Assembly (NCBI GenBank): GCA_016716305.1
Contig: JADJWP010000002.1
Span: forward strand, 1,610,501-1,674,500
Source of the DNA: Chloracidobacterium sp.
GTDB taxonomy: Bacteria > Acidobacteriota > Blastocatellia > Pyrinomonadales > Pyrinomonadaceae
DNA length: 64,000 nucleotides
Direction: 5' to 3'
Part shown: positions 50,201-60,672 of the stretch, in pieces
How the letters are laid out: each line of letters opens with the position of its first letter
Numbering within the stretch: position 1 is the stretch's first letter
Notes under the pieces: generated by a model
What the model saw: only the letters and a program-made list of their open reading frames with translations
Databases searched by the model: none
Told to the model about the DNA's origin: nothing
Translations under genes and position numbers: made by a program

Positions 50201-53200
50201 CGAAGGGCGCCCTAGAATTAACAGTTGGACTGACAACAACAAACTGAACCTCGACGGTCTGAGGACTATTGGGGGCGTCGGTGGTTAAGATGGTTATTTG
50301 TCCTGCGTACGCGCCGATTGGCAGCCCGGTAGCGTTTGCGGTTACGGACAAATTGAATGGAGCTGAGCCGGAAGTATTTCCGAGTTGTATCCAGCTTTGG
50401 TTCGCAGATGCAGTCCAATTTAGATCTCCGTCGCCGTCGTTTCTGACCGCGAGTACTTGCGGGTCGGTCACGCCGGAACCTTGGTTTGCGACAAAAGACA
50501 TCGCTGAGGGCGCGAGGGACAGCCTCGGAGGCAAAACAGGCTGCGAACGGTGAATGGTAACGGTTACCGATTTTGTTCCAATGAAACCTTCACTATCCTG
50601 GGCGGAAAGCGAGATAGTGTGAACGCCTTCAGTCAAATTTATTGCAGGCATACTTAGCGACTGGCCTGTACCGATTTGTCCGTCCAGGTTGGAAATCCAT
50701 TTCAACGCTGTTCCCGATAATTCGCCGTCTTCGAGATCGTTAGCCGTGCCCTGAAGCATCACCGGCTGAACCCCGACATATGAAGAATTATCCCCAGGAG
50801 TCAAGATGTTAACTGTGGGTCCGCGACCTGCGACTGTAAAAGTATTGTCTGATTGATCCAGCGCAGTGTGGAAACCATCGCTAGCGAGCACCCGAATTCG
50901 ACCTTGACCAGTACCGGGTAAGGTGTCAAGATTCACTGAATGATGATTCTCCGTCAAATTACTGTTTAACGTCGTCCACGTGGAACCGTTATCCCCACTG
51001 AATTGGACAAGAAAGTTGAGTTGATCTCCATCGAGATCGGATGCAACCCACTCAATAGTTGAGGAGTTACCATTTAATATTTCACCGCCGTTGGGTGAAG
51101 TTACAGTAACGGTCGGGACGTTCAGTGAAGCGAGTTTGTACGCTAATTCCTGTCCATTCCTTTCCAGACTGATTCGAGTGACATTCGGATGAGGCGGCAA
51201 AAGTAGCCCAAAAGACCCGACCTCGCCAACAGAACTAAATTCTGGTTCAAAATCATAGCTCACAAGACGGTTATTGATTGAATCATAAAATGCTATTTCA
51301 TAACCCCCACCCACGGCGGAATGGACATTGGATGCAGCGGGAAGTTTGTACACTGGGGTTAGGTTTCCAATTGGCTGATTTCGCTCAAGGGTGCCACTGA
51401 TGAGAAGTACATCACTGCCCTGGTAAGCGATGTTTGCGGAATCTTTAACATTCTGAGAAGCCGCGAAACGGTCCCGAACATGCTCCAGAATCTTTTCGTA
51501 TGTAAAACGTGAAATGAACGGCCAGTCACCATAACTCATAACGTCCGGCGTATTTGACGGAAATGAATTGACGCCGTCAAACCCATAGACAGCGTATGGA
51601 GAATACTGCGAAGGTACAACAAATCCAATAGTCCCGTTTGAGGGCACATGCTGGCAACCGTCTCCAACACCGTTATAGTTTGTATGAAACCTACCGAATA
51701 GGTGGCCCAGTTCATGAACGTGTGTGAATCGTGCATCGTCTTGAAACGGAACGAAGAAAGCGGCGGCCACATCACCTCGTCGATTTTGATTACAGTCATA
51801 ATCAAATGAGGTACTTGCGTAACCTAGGATCCGCGGAGAAAGCGGAAAGGGATTGGCCAATTCTTGGTCTACAATACCGAGGTAATAGGTATCGCACCCG
51901 TTCCATCCGCATTCACTTAAGCGCTTGACAGTTAATTGAGGAACGACTATCTGCTGAAAGTAATCTTCTGTGAAGCGTGGTTGGTGTGTTGAATTTATAC
52001 TGCCATTGCTTATCTGTATGAGACCGCTCGGTAACATAACCCTTATATCATTTTCCACCTGCTTCATTTTGTCATCACTTGGACCCGTGAGTATGGGCCA
52101 GTCGACACGGACAAGTTTAATTTTTAATGGTGGAGCATTTTGGAAGATGACTCGGGCGCGACCGTCACTCGTTCCGTCGACCTCGTTAAACATAAAGCTA
52201 TGGCTTATTCCAGCGAACGTAAGTTCAACACTCCCATTTACCCAGTCCGGGGGCAACTCGAATAAAAAGCTGTCATTACGTGACGACCGTTGTGGTGAGG
52301 ACTTTACTTTGATTGACCCAGTGCTGAGACCTGAACTCGAATTTATAGCAGTGAGCGGCGATCCTAGGGAGCCTCCATTTCGAGTTCCAGAAAGTTGAGC
52401 TCTCACATTGCTGACGTCACCCGCTAGGCTTCGAACATGAGCTCGTACATAAGTCTTTTTCGAACCAATTAGAACTATATCATTCCAGAAATTTTGGATT
52501 CCTTGGGTTACCTCAAGGGCTATTAACTCAAGGACTGGGGTGATTCCGACAACTGAAAATTGTCGCGTAGCGCTTTGCTGATCAGGATTCTTAACGTGTA
52601 ACGTCGCCTGATACGGAGGCGTGCTGCCCATATTCACTTCGACTCGTATCTGATTGCTATTATCGAACTGAACTTTCGACGGATGAATGTCCCAAGTTCC
52701 GTCGGGAGTAGTAACCTTTACAGTCGGCTCATTAACAAAATTGGTACCCGTCACTGTTAACGTCGTTGTCTGATTGACCGTGACCGGGTTGGGGGCAATG
52801 TTGTTTATCGTGGGTTCCGGATTCCCGGCACCGGTCACTTGAAACGTTTCAGTATCGAATTGACCGTCGTCATTTACGACCTTCAAGGTTGCCGAATACG
52901 GAGGAGCTCCGAGCATGACAACTTGAACGCGCAACTGCGAACTGTTAACAAACTCGATGGCCGGCTGCTGTATCCAGCACGGGTTAGCTGACGGACAATT
53001 GGGAGTGATTATCGCCACATTTAACCCCGGTCGAAAATTGCTGCCGTTAACTGTTACAGTTGTCGGTTGGTTGTACGTCACCGATGACGGAGAGATCGGT
53101 GGCGTGATCGTTGGTGCGGGATTTGACGAATTTACCGTGAGACTTACAGATGACTGTACGCTTCGGCTAAATGATCCATTCTTGCCGAAAAGCGTCATGT

Positions 53201-53724
53201 TTCCATATGTTCCCGGGGTTGTACTAGCGGAGGTTTGGATCGTAAAGGTGGCCTGGCCACTTCCGCCAGAGGGTACATTTACTTCGGTTGGCGTCCACGA
53301 CGCATTTGTGCCAGGTATGTTAGACCAATTCAATGCGAACGGTTTTACCTTGCCCGCAAAGCCGCCCATGCTCGAGAACGTAACTACGTAACTAGCCGTT
53401 TGTCCGCGAGTAATCGTTCGACTGGTTGCGTTAACCGATGATGAAAAATCCCCTGACCCGCTGTAAGGCAGACTCAACTCCTGACCGGTGGTCAGATCCC
53501 GCAAGAGACAGACATACTGACCAAGCTGGGGAATGATGTATGGACCAAACGTGTAGTTACCCGAAGAGTTCGCCTGAACCTCATAAACCGCTATCGTGCC
53601 GTCCGGCGATGTGTCGGTACAGCGAACTGTCCCATTAGGCGTTGCGGTTCCGAGAATACTAACCGGTGTTACACCGACGATTCGGGTTGTCGGCGTCATT
53701 GATCCAGTAAGCTGCGGCCCATTG

Positions 53725-55168
53725 ACCGTGACGCTGACGGCCGAGGCCGCCTTGGTGATAGCTCCGTTAGTGCCGCGCAGTATTATGTTCCCGTAGGTCC
53801 CGGGCGTAGTGGTCGCCGAGGTCTGGATGGTGAAGTTCGCTGTTGCCGGTCCGTTCGACGGCACATTGACCGTGGCAGGAGACCACGAGGCCGTCGCACC
53901 GGGAATGTTGGACCAGTTGAGAGCGGACGGCGTAACCGTGCCGGCGAAGCCCAATGCACTCGTGAAGGTCGCTGTGAAGACCGCTTGCCCGCCTTGGGTG
54001 ACCGTCCGTGACGACGGGCCACCGTGACATTGAAGTCGCCCGTTCCCGTATAGGTTATGGGCGATAGTTCCTGTCCGGACGACATGTCCCGCAGGACGCA
54101 GCTGTGCTGCCCGATCTGCCTCAGGGTAAAGGGTCCGAAGGTATAGCTGCCCGAGGAGCTGGCATTCACTGAAAAGGGTGCGACCGTGCCGTCCGGTGCC
54201 GTCTCGGTGCACCTCACCTGGGCGTTCGGCGTCGCGGTGCCGGTGATCGTGAAGTTCGTCACCCCGACGGTCCCGCTCGAAGGCGAGACGCTGCCCGTCA
54301 ACTGCGGGCCGCTGACCGTGACGCTGACGGCCGAGGCCGCCTTGGTGATAGCTCCGTTAGTGCCGCGCAGTATTATGTTCCCGTAGGTCCCGGGCGTAGT
54401 GGTCGCCGAGGTCTGGATGGTGAAGTTCGCTGTTGCCGGTCCGTTCGACGGCACATTGACCGTGGCAGGAGACCACGAGGCCGTCGCACCGGGAATGTTG
54501 GACCAGTTGAGAGCGGACGGCGTAACCGTGCCGGCGAAGCCCAATGCACTCGTGAAGGTCGCTGTGAAGACCGCTTGCCCGCCTTGGGTGACCGTCCGTG
54601 ACGACGGGCTCACCGTGACATTGAAGTCGCCCGTTCCCGTATAGGTTATGGGCGATAGTTCCTGTCCGGACGACATGTCCCGCAGGACGCAGCTGTGCTG
54701 CCCGATCTGCCTCAGGGTAAAGGGTCCGAAGGTATAGCTGCCCGAGGAGCTGGCATTCACTGAAAAGGGTGCGACCGTGCCGTCCGGTGCCGTCTCGGTG
54801 CACCTCACCTGGGCGTTCGGCGTCGCGGTGCCGGTGATCGTGAAGTTCGTCACCCCGACGGTCCCGCTCGAAGGCGAGACGCTGCCCGTCAACTGCGGGC
54901 CGCTGACCGTGACGCTGACGGCCGAGGCCGCCTTGGTGATAGCTCCGTTAGTGCCGCGCAGTATTATGTTCCCGTAGGTCCCGGGCGTAGTGGTCGCCGA
55001 GGTCTGGATGGTGAAGTTCGCTGTTGCCGGTCCGTTCGACGGCACATTGACCGTGGCAGGAGACCACGAGGCCGTCGCACCGGGAATGTTGGACCAGTTG
55101 AGAGCGGACGGCGTAACCGTGCCGGCGAAGCCCAATGCACTCGTGAAGGTCGCTGTGAAGACCGCTTG
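53725..55168. repeat. Near-identical 591-bp tandem repeats
   Basis: The word GCTCCGTTAG recurs at 53761, 54351 and 54942. The right-hand unit is 591 bp (197 codons) and the left-hand unit 590 bp. Units are almost base-identical until they diverge at about 55169. The one-base difference is at about 54018 (GGGCCACC where the sister copy at about 54608 has GGGCTCACC) and breaks the reading frame. Such identity implies recent duplication or gene conversion, and recombination between units could add or remove domains. Confidence 0.9.
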
Positions 55169-55786
55169 TTGTCCCGGATTGATGGTTCGACTGGAAGGCG
55201 TGCGCGAAATGCCAAAATCGCCGGTGCCCGTATACGGAACTGTGGTCTCAGTACCATTCGACATGTCACGTAAGCGACATGTATGAAGCCCTATCTTAGC
55301 TAATTTGAATGGACCGAACGAATAAAAACCGGATGAGTTGGCATTCACTGAAAAGGGTGCGACCGTGCCGTCCGGTGCCGTCTCGGTGCACCTCACCTGG
55401 GCGTTCGGCGTCGCAGACCCTGATATTGTAAAGTTTGTTACTCCGACCGTGCCACTGCTCGGTGAAACTGACCCGGTAACAGCGGGGCTAAAGACCGATG
55501 CAAGCCAAATATCGAAGAAAAACGGTGCGTTCGCCAATTCGACAACGAGCGGGGAACTTTGGGTATTGGGACGTTGCGATGCGATAGACTGTAATGTTCT
55601 GACCGAGATTGCCTGACCTTGGAATAACTGTTGATTAACGGGCACGACCGATTGACTGTATTGAGGATGCACCAGAACTACGAAAAAGAAGAAAACGGCT
55701 AGAATGCGCCGTACACAAAGTCGAGCGATATTAATCATCTGAACCTTCCATCTATCATTGCTTGGTTTATTTCTATACGTTAGGAA

Positions 55787-56011
55787 CTACTCTACGCTGA
55801 AATCGAGTACTTTCCCGCCGGCCAGTCCAAGGCCTGAGACGTTACCCGTGTAGTAAAAGCAATATTCCCCGGGCTGAAGAAGCGCATTTGGAACCACCTT
55901 ATATATCCCGGATTTGATCTTTTTGAAGGAACCGTCACTAATGTTCTTGTCGCAGGCCCCCGTGGACATACCGGTGAAAGCGCCGGATTCGCTGTCGTTC
56001 CAACTGACAGT
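55787..56011 (-). pseudogene. Truncated 3' end of an exported-protein gene
   Basis: The frame is open from a stop at 56012-56014 to 55787. It reads as the C-terminal end of a secreted protein (TVSWNDSESGAFTGMSTGAC, then LLQPGEYCFYYTGNVSGLG and GGKVLDFSVE) with no start or signal peptide. Neighbouring frames continue in a protein-like way upstream, so it is a frameshifted, truncated remnant. Endings of this QPGEYCF...KVxDFxV type are common in acidobacterial secreted proteins. It lies just upstream of the giant metzincin gene on the same strand. Confidence 0.6.
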
Positions 56012-56202
56012 TTATCTTTGAAGTGCGTTGCATTCGTCAGAAGAGCTATGCTAACTTTCGTTACGCCGATCTCTTTACTTGGCTAATCGGGATTACAGGT
56101 TTACGTGACCTTCAATCTACGCATTGCGGGTTATAAGTCCATAACGGACTCATAATGAAAACTTGAAGAAATCGTGAAGCGGTATATTCGCTGTGTTTTT
56201 TG
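56012..56202. other. Intergenic region before the ToxR-like regulator
   Basis: About 190 bp of AT-rich sequence between the gene remnant (minus strand) and the ToxR-like gene (plus strand). It should hold the regulator promoter; TATATT near 56183 may be a -10, but no clear -35 is seen. Confidence 0.35.
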
Positions 56203-57435
56203 ATGATCGACAGGCAGCCCACGCGATATAAATTTGGAGATTTTGAGTTCGATCCGAACCGGCTCGCACTTTACCACGCGGGCGACCTTCTTAAAATAGA
56301 AAAGAAAGCCCTCGAGCTTTTAGCGGTATTGATCGAAACGCCGAATGAGTTGGTCTCAACCCAAGAGATCATCGAGCGCGTTTGGCAAGATAACCGGATC
56401 GGCGTAACTAGTACACACCTTGCACAAAGTGTCAGCAAACTCAGGAAGGCGTTTGCGGCCGTCCAACCAGGTACCCTTTTCGTCGAAACGGTTAAGGGCC
56501 GGGGCTTGGTCTTTCACGCCGATATTGAAGCGTACCCCGTAGATAATGGCCCGGTAACAGATGAACGGGTGACGATGGAGTTGGCCGCCGAGCCCGTTGC
56601 AGCCGTAGTCCAGAGCAGAAGGTTTTCGAATTCTTCTGTCGCTGCAGGGCTCAGCTTCCTCATCATTGCAGGACTGATCGTCGTCGCAGCGTTAACCTTT
56701 TTTCCAACCGATGAAGAGCACGAGATCCGCAAGGTGGTGGAAGAATCGCAGAAATACGAATCACTTGTCCTATATCGCAATCCCGAGTCCATCGACGAAT
56801 CGAAAATCAAGGAATACTGGCTGGGAGAACAGGAATTTGGAGCTGAGGTAGATATTCGCCGTATTCGCGCCGGCATAGACCGCTTGAAGCGCGACGGAAA
56901 GCGATACGGACCTGAAACCAAGAACGAACAGTTCGAATTCCAATTCGTCGAGATAAATAAGGATCGAGACTTCGCAACCGTGAAGACGCTTGAGCGGTGG
57001 TTCATCACTGAGTATCAGACGGATGGTACTTTGATCAGAAACAAGACCGTCGGCCCATATTTTGTCCACTATATTCTGAGAAAGGTCGATGGCCAGTGGA
57101 AGATCGAGCGGTCGTCCACCGCAAGGGCTAGTCTTCCTCCCCCGATAATCGAGTCGATTAGGCTGATTACCGAACCCGTCGCCGGAAGAGAGTTCTACGT
57201 TTCGATTGCGGGCCGATCGATTTCGCCCGATCAAGTATTTATCAAGGTTATCGGGCCCGGTTGCCCCCAGGTTTCACCCTGCATCGTCCCGAACAGCGCG
57301 CTCCGCATCCATTCAAAACTTTCTGAGACCTCGATCGAAAAGGTCCCGCTCACACTCGCCTCCGGCGAATTTACTATCTACGCACAAAACGGCGAATCAA
57401 ACCCATCTAACTCCATCACGTTGACGGTCCCTTGA
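56203..57435 (+). CDS. ToxR/CadC-like membrane-bound transcription regulator
   Basis: ATG 56203 is used (a TTG precedes it). In the 410-residue product residues 8-105 form an OmpR/PhoB-type winged helix: YKFGDFEFDPNRLALYHAGD, KIEKKALELLAVLIETPNEL, IIERVWQDNRIGVTSTHLAQ and a VKGRGLVFHA wing. One membrane helix follows (AAGLSFLIIAGLIVVAALTF, about 150-170). The outer 240 residues form an unusual sensor: a helical NTF2-like part (about 175-305) and a beta domain ending ASGEFTIYAQNGESNPS. This is the one-component ToxR/CadC layout, common in Acidobacteriota, where an extracytoplasmic signal controls DNA binding directly. Target genes are unknown; the divergent secreted-protein genes are candidates. 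Confidence 0.87.
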   Translation: MIDRQPTRYKFGDFEFDPNRLALYHAGDLLKIEKKALELLAVLIETPNELVSTQEIIERVWQDNRIGVTSTHLAQSVSKLRKAFAAVQPGTLFVETVKGRGLVFHADIEAYPVDNGPVTDERVTMELAAEPVAAVVQSRRFSNSSVAAGLSFLIIAGLIVVAALTFFPTDEEHEIRKVVEESQKYESLVLYRNPESIDESKIKEYWLGEQEFGAEVDIRRIRAGIDRLKRDGKRYGPETKNEQFEFQFVEINKDRDFATVKTLERWFITEYQTDGTLIRNKTVGPYFVHYILRKVDGQWKIERSSTARASLPPPIIESIRLITEPVAGREFYVSIAGRSISPDQVFIKVIGPGCPQVSPCIVPNSALRIHSKLSETSIEKVPLTLASGEFTIYAQNGESNPSNSITLTVP

Positions 57436-57477
57436 TCGTGAGGAGTTCGAAGACGGCGGCAAAAAATCACTAGGTGC

Positions 57478-58026
57478 TTACCTTCTGCGCATAATCCCGA
57501 CTTCCTCTGCGAGTTCATCCACACCGATCTTCAGCCTGTGAGCAAACGCATTCAGCATTACTTCCCGTTCCTTGCGCGAGCTGTTCGGGTAATCTGTAAG
57601 CCACAGCAAATACGCCTCTGCCCCGCTTTTTACCATGCTCTTAGTCTCCGTGCGTCCCCTACCGAAATCTAGCCCATCTCTTTCATTCCAACCCCGATCT
57701 CTGCCCTTCGTCTTTAGCGTAAAGATTATCGCTGCTATGTCCCCATCGGCGACTTTTTGCATTAGTCTCGACTCTGCAAGATCCACTAGGCGATCGTTGG
57801 CACGAACCAGTTTAATCCGCTCCCTGAACCGAACGTTCACCGGCGTTAGACTCTTGATCCAGCGATAGTATGTTTGGCGCGATATTCCAGCATATTCGCA
57901 ACTCGCACTTACGTTGCCGCACGTCCGCTCGTAAGCCTCGATGAAACGCCTCCGAGTGCCCGATTTCTCACTAACTCTGCTCATGGCGGCACCCGGTTCA
58001 TCGGTTTTTTCTTCGATCTGTAACAT
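57478..58026 (-). CDS. Terminase small subunit-like DNA-binding protein
   Basis: Start at 58026 (MLQIEEKTDEPGAAM) or 57984 (MSRVSEKSGTRRRFIEAYER); neither has an ideal ribosome site, although AGGAGG lies 16 bases before 58026. The core, FIEAYERTCGNVSASCEYAG, ISRQTYYRWIKS and DLAESRLMQKVADGDIAAII followed by FTLKTKGRDRGW, is the phBC6A51-type helix-turn-helix found in small terminases and related phage DNA-binding proteins. It recognises the packaging site in phages. Here it ends the second mobile-element cluster, about 26 kb from the only large terminase gene (29935). Confidence 0.75.
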   Translation of the reverse strand: MLQIEEKTDEPGAAMSRVSEKSGTRRRFIEAYERTCGNVSASCEYAGISRQTYYRWIKSLTPVNVRFRERIKLVRANDRLVDLAESRLMQKVADGDIAAIIFTLKTKGRDRGWNERDGLDFGRGRTETKSMVKSGAEAYLLWLTDYPNSSRKEREVMLNAFAHRLKIGVDELAEEVGIMRRR

Positions 58027-58244
58027 CTGTAACTCGGAAAATGGCCTCCTTCGCTGAACTATCCGTCGATTTGATTCGGTGTTTGACCCTCTTGCCCAGT
58101 ATCCCGAGGCTGTTTGGGACGGTATTGACTGTATTTGTTTCCTCATCCACCGTTCTCACATAGCGCAGATGCCTTGGTCGCCTTGTCTGCGTTAGTGCCT
58201 TCGTGGTTTGTTCCTGCTTCACCTCTTTCATCGTCGTTTCTGGT

Positions 58245-58380
58245 CGAAGATGCTCACATGAGCACCTTAAGGTTTGAGGGTGAGCATCTTCGATTTCACC
58301 CTGTATTTAGAAGGGTTTTGCGTTGTCACAAAATCGAAGATGCTCAAATACACGGTATATGGGTAAAGTGAGCATCTTCA
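58245..58380. repeat. Alternating 12-bp inverted repeats beside the primase gene
   Basis: CGAAGATGCTCA occurs at 58245-58256 and 58335-58346; its reverse form TGAGCATCTTCG/A occurs at 58281-58292 and 58369-58380. The two middle copies extend to a perfect 16-bp inverted repeat (TGAGCATCTTCGATTT at 58281 against AAATCGAAGATGCTCA at 58331). The last copy overlaps the primase stop. Spaced inverted copies next to a replication gene suggest an origin-type iteron set or an operator; the terminator alternative is weaker because there is no U-tract. Confidence 0.7.
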
Positions 58381-60213
58381 CCCTCTCGGAAGATGCCAAA
58401 ACCACGCCCCGTTCGGTGCGTCATCCTTTACCGCCTCGATATTCATCGCGGCTTTAGCCCGGCGTAATGTCGCTTCCGAGATCCCCGCTTCCCGAGCTGA
58501 CTTCTGGACCTCTTTCGTCGGCATCCGGCCTTTACTGAGTGTTTCCCGAAGGAACTCCATGGCATCGGTTCTTTCGTTTCGCTCCTCGGTGCTTTCTTGC
58601 CGAGTGTAACTCAAGATCGTTTCCGGGGTTAATTGGCTCTCACCTGTCCAATAGAAGCGGCCGTCACGAATGGAATAGCCGAGAGCCTTGCTATAACCTT
58701 CGGCCAAATTCGATTTGGTCTGGCAGATTGCCCGATCCTTATCGTCCTGCGGATTCCTGCCGATTAATAAATGCGAACGTGCGGCGGCCCGCCATCCTAC
58801 GCCATTCAAACCGGCGTTGCGGGCTTCGCCAAGCCCTTTTGATTTACCAATATGCCGGATGCCAAGGATCGTGCATTTATGCACTTCGGCAATTCGCTTT
58901 AGCGGGTCTGTCACGCTTCTTATCTCATTGTCGTTATTGAGATTCACCCCGCCGGTATAGGAAAAGAGCGGGTCGATGATCACTAACCGCGGCTCATACA
59001 AAGCGATTGCCTTGCTGAGACGTTCCACGCCCTCAGGTGAAAGAGCAAACACTTCGTCGGTCAAATAGATGCGTTCGAGGGGTGCATCCATTGATACTAA
59101 GCGGGGTTTCAAGACCGCCGAAAGCGAATCCTCTGCCGAAACTATCATTGCGTTAGAAGGAGGCACCGTGTATTCGCCTCGCAGTATCGGCAACCCCCGG
59201 CCGTTTGCCACGGCGGTCAACAATGCACACGAAAGGAAGGTCTTGCCGATGCCTTCCTCACCATCGAGAAGGCAGAAGTTCCCGAGCGGTAGAAAAGGCT
59301 CCCAAAGCCACTCAACCCTTTCGTCCTTTACGTCTGCAGCTCGATAGACCTTTAGCGGTGGTTCCTCATCCGGCCCGTTGCCTCGCTGCGTAGGCTCTAC
59401 GTCGGCAATGCTCTTTTCGGGGTTCCACGTATCGGCACCGTCAACAATCCGGGCAAGCTCCTCGGCGATCTCTTCGTCCTTATCGCCCGCCGTCCTTCGT
59501 TCGTCTATCCAATCGGAAACATCCTTGCCGTTTTTATTTGGCATTGGCTCACTTGGGTAGAGGTCGGTGATTCTCACGCTCGCCGCCTGCGTTGCCAGGA
59601 TACGGGCGATACTCACCGCTTGCTTTGTGCCGGGTTCGTCGTGGTCCTGAATGATCGTGACGTGCATCCCGGCGAAATATTCCGCCCATGCGTCTTTGAT
59701 GCCCTTCAGGCTTACCGCCACGAACCCGAGACCGCGAACGTTGTCGCAGTCCTTCTCACCTTCGCAAACGAAAACATGCTCAATGCCGTCCGCCCTTGCC
59801 TTGAGAAGTTCGGGCAAGCGATACGGAAGACTCTCGGCCCCACTTGGCTTTCGATAGTATCGCCCCGCCCCTGAATGTCTAACATTGCGATAGCGTTCAA
59901 TTCCGTCAGCGTCTCGATAGACGTACTCGGCAATAGTCGCCCCGATGCTTTTCGTTGGTGCCTTTGAATCCCCGTTGCTTGCGTTATAGAAGCCGTTCAG
60001 CGGCTTTTCAAAAAGCTCCGACAACGAGATGCCCATGGCTCGGCAAATTGACTCAATGTCGCATCCCGCATGGCATTTCAAAAGCACCCTGCCGTCCACG
60101 CCGCGAACGCTCAGCGAAGGGTTACCGTCGTCATGGGACGGACAAATGGCGATAAAGTTCTTGCCGATTTTCTTTAGTCCTTCAAGCCGTGAGACGATTT
60201 GATCAAATGTCAT
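58378..60213 (-). CDS. Primase-helicase: CHC2-like zinc finger, TOPRIM and RepA-type ATPase
   Basis: Start at 60213 (MTFDQIVSRLEGLKKIGKNF) has GGGAGG upstream. In the 611-residue product residues about 20-60 form a CHC2-type zinc-binding domain (AICPSHDDGNPSL and LLKCHAGCD). A TOPRIM domain at about 150-240 carries VFVCEGEKDCDNV and IIQDHDEPGTKQA. A RepA/DnaB-like ATPase at about 300-510 has LLDGEEGIGKTFLSCALL and LVIIDPLFSYTGG. A winged-helix end (KEVQKSAREAGISEATLRRA) closes the protein. It would prime and unwind the element's own DNA, as in satellites, plasmids and integrative elements. It overlaps the zinc-ribbon gene by 4 bp. Confidence 0.9.
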   Translation of the reverse strand: MTFDQIVSRLEGLKKIGKNFIAICPSHDDGNPSLSVRGVDGRVLLKCHAGCDIESICRAMGISLSELFEKPLNGFYNASNGDSKAPTKSIGATIAEYVYRDADGIERYRNVRHSGAGRYYRKPSGAESLPYRLPELLKARADGIEHVFVCEGEKDCDNVRGLGFVAVSLKGIKDAWAEYFAGMHVTIIQDHDEPGTKQAVSIARILATQAASVRITDLYPSEPMPNKNGKDVSDWIDERRTAGDKDEEIAEELARIVDGADTWNPEKSIADVEPTQRGNGPDEEPPLKVYRAADVKDERVEWLWEPFLPLGNFCLLDGEEGIGKTFLSCALLTAVANGRGLPILRGEYTVPPSNAMIVSAEDSLSAVLKPRLVSMDAPLERIYLTDEVFALSPEGVERLSKAIALYEPRLVIIDPLFSYTGGVNLNNDNEIRSVTDPLKRIAEVHKCTILGIRHIGKSKGLGEARNAGLNGVGWRAAARSHLLIGRNPQDDKDRAICQTKSNLAEGYSKALGYSIRDGRFYWTGESQLTPETILSYTRQESTEERNERTDAMEFLRETLSKGRMPTKEVQKSAREAGISEATLRRAKAAMNIEAVKDDAPNGAWFWHLPRG

Positions 60214-60464
60214 CGGATCTCCCTCCCTGCTTTCGCCGGCACGATTGCTGCCAGTTGTTCGCGAATCACGTATTCGACAAGCTGTTGGCAACCCTGGCAA
60301 TAGCCATCAACCGAAAACCGCATGTAGTCCGAGCCGCATTTTTCGCATTGAACTCCATCGCAAAATGGACTAACATACCTAACAGAAAACGCCTTTCTTG
60401 AATACCCGTTCAAGTTTGTTTTTGGGCCGAAGTTACAGCTTCGGCCTTTCTTATTTTTGATCAT
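60210..60464 (-). CDS. Small zinc-ribbon protein
   Basis: ATG 60464 is preceded by GGAGG at an ideal distance. The 84-residue product has two CxxC pairs (CEKCGSDYMRF and DGYCQGCQQLV) that form a zinc ribbon, with a basic N-terminus (MIKNKKGRSC). It overlaps the AlpA-like gene and the primase gene by a few bases at either end, so all three are one translation-coupled unit. Zinc-ribbon proteins next to primases often assist replication; the exact role is unknown. Confidence 0.75.
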   Translation of the reverse strand: MIKNKKGRSCNFGPKTNLNGYSRKAFSVRYVSPFCDGVQCEKCGSDYMRFSVDGYCQGCQQLVEYVIREQLAAIVPAKAGREIR

Positions 60465-60672
60465 CTTGCTTGCCCTCCTTGCTTTCGGCTGGCTCACTCT
60501 TCCACGAGCGTGGATTGCAAAAATGGGCTTCCAGATCCTCCGGCCTGTAGCACACATACGCACCCAGGCGAACAAACGGTAAGCCCTTTTTCCTCGCCCG
60601 AATCAACGTCGCCTTGCTCATAGGCCATTGCTCCAGAACGTCCTTTTCGCGAATAAACTCCGTCAGTTTCAT
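60451..60672 (-). CDS. AlpA/excisionase-like helix-turn-helix protein
   Basis: A 73-residue protein (ATG 60672) with a MerR-like/excisionase helix-turn-helix: FIREKDVLEQWPMSKATLIR, then a basic wing (ARKKGLPFVRLGAYVCYRPE) and DLEAHF. Proteins of this type (AlpA, Xis, Cox) control excision or switch on the replication genes of mobile elements. It starts the operon AlpA-like, zinc ribbon, primase. No integrase gene is seen next to it in the window. Confidence 0.82.
   Translation of the reverse strand: MKLTEFIREKDVLEQWPMSKATLIRARKKGLPFVRLGAYVCYRPEDLEAHFCNPRSWKSEPAESKEGKQDDQK

Larger units (their letters stand above)
49380..55738 (-). pseudogene. Giant secreted metzincin-type protein with Ig-like, IPT, BACON and FG-GAP domains; frameshifted
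   Basis: One gene split by a one-base deletion near 54018. The N-terminal frame (from 55738) has a signal peptide (ILAVFFFFVVLVHPQYSQ) and Ig-like repeats of 197 residues; after the shift the second frame carries on to 49380, about 2,100 residues in all. Later domains are IPT/TIG (PTITPPISPSSVTYNQPTTV, PTINNIAPNPVTVNQTTTLT), a zincin with HELGHLFGRFH (51684-51716, the metzincin HExxHxxGxxH form), Ig-like domains, a BACON domain and FG-GAP repeats (DYDGDGKTD pattern). The product would be an exported metalloprotease or adhesin. The deletion could be real decay, phase-variable slippage between repeats or an assembly error. Confidence 0.85.

Noticed and set aside
54010..54030. Programmed ribosomal frameshift in the giant secreted protein
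   Set aside because: There is no slippery heptamer, and the sister repeats have one extra base at the same place, so a simple deletion explains the break.
53783..54803. Separate proteins starting with MHRDGTGRHGRTLFS in the repeat region
   Set aside because: These are out-of-frame readings of the 591-bp repeats; the same frame occurs in each unit and has no start signal.
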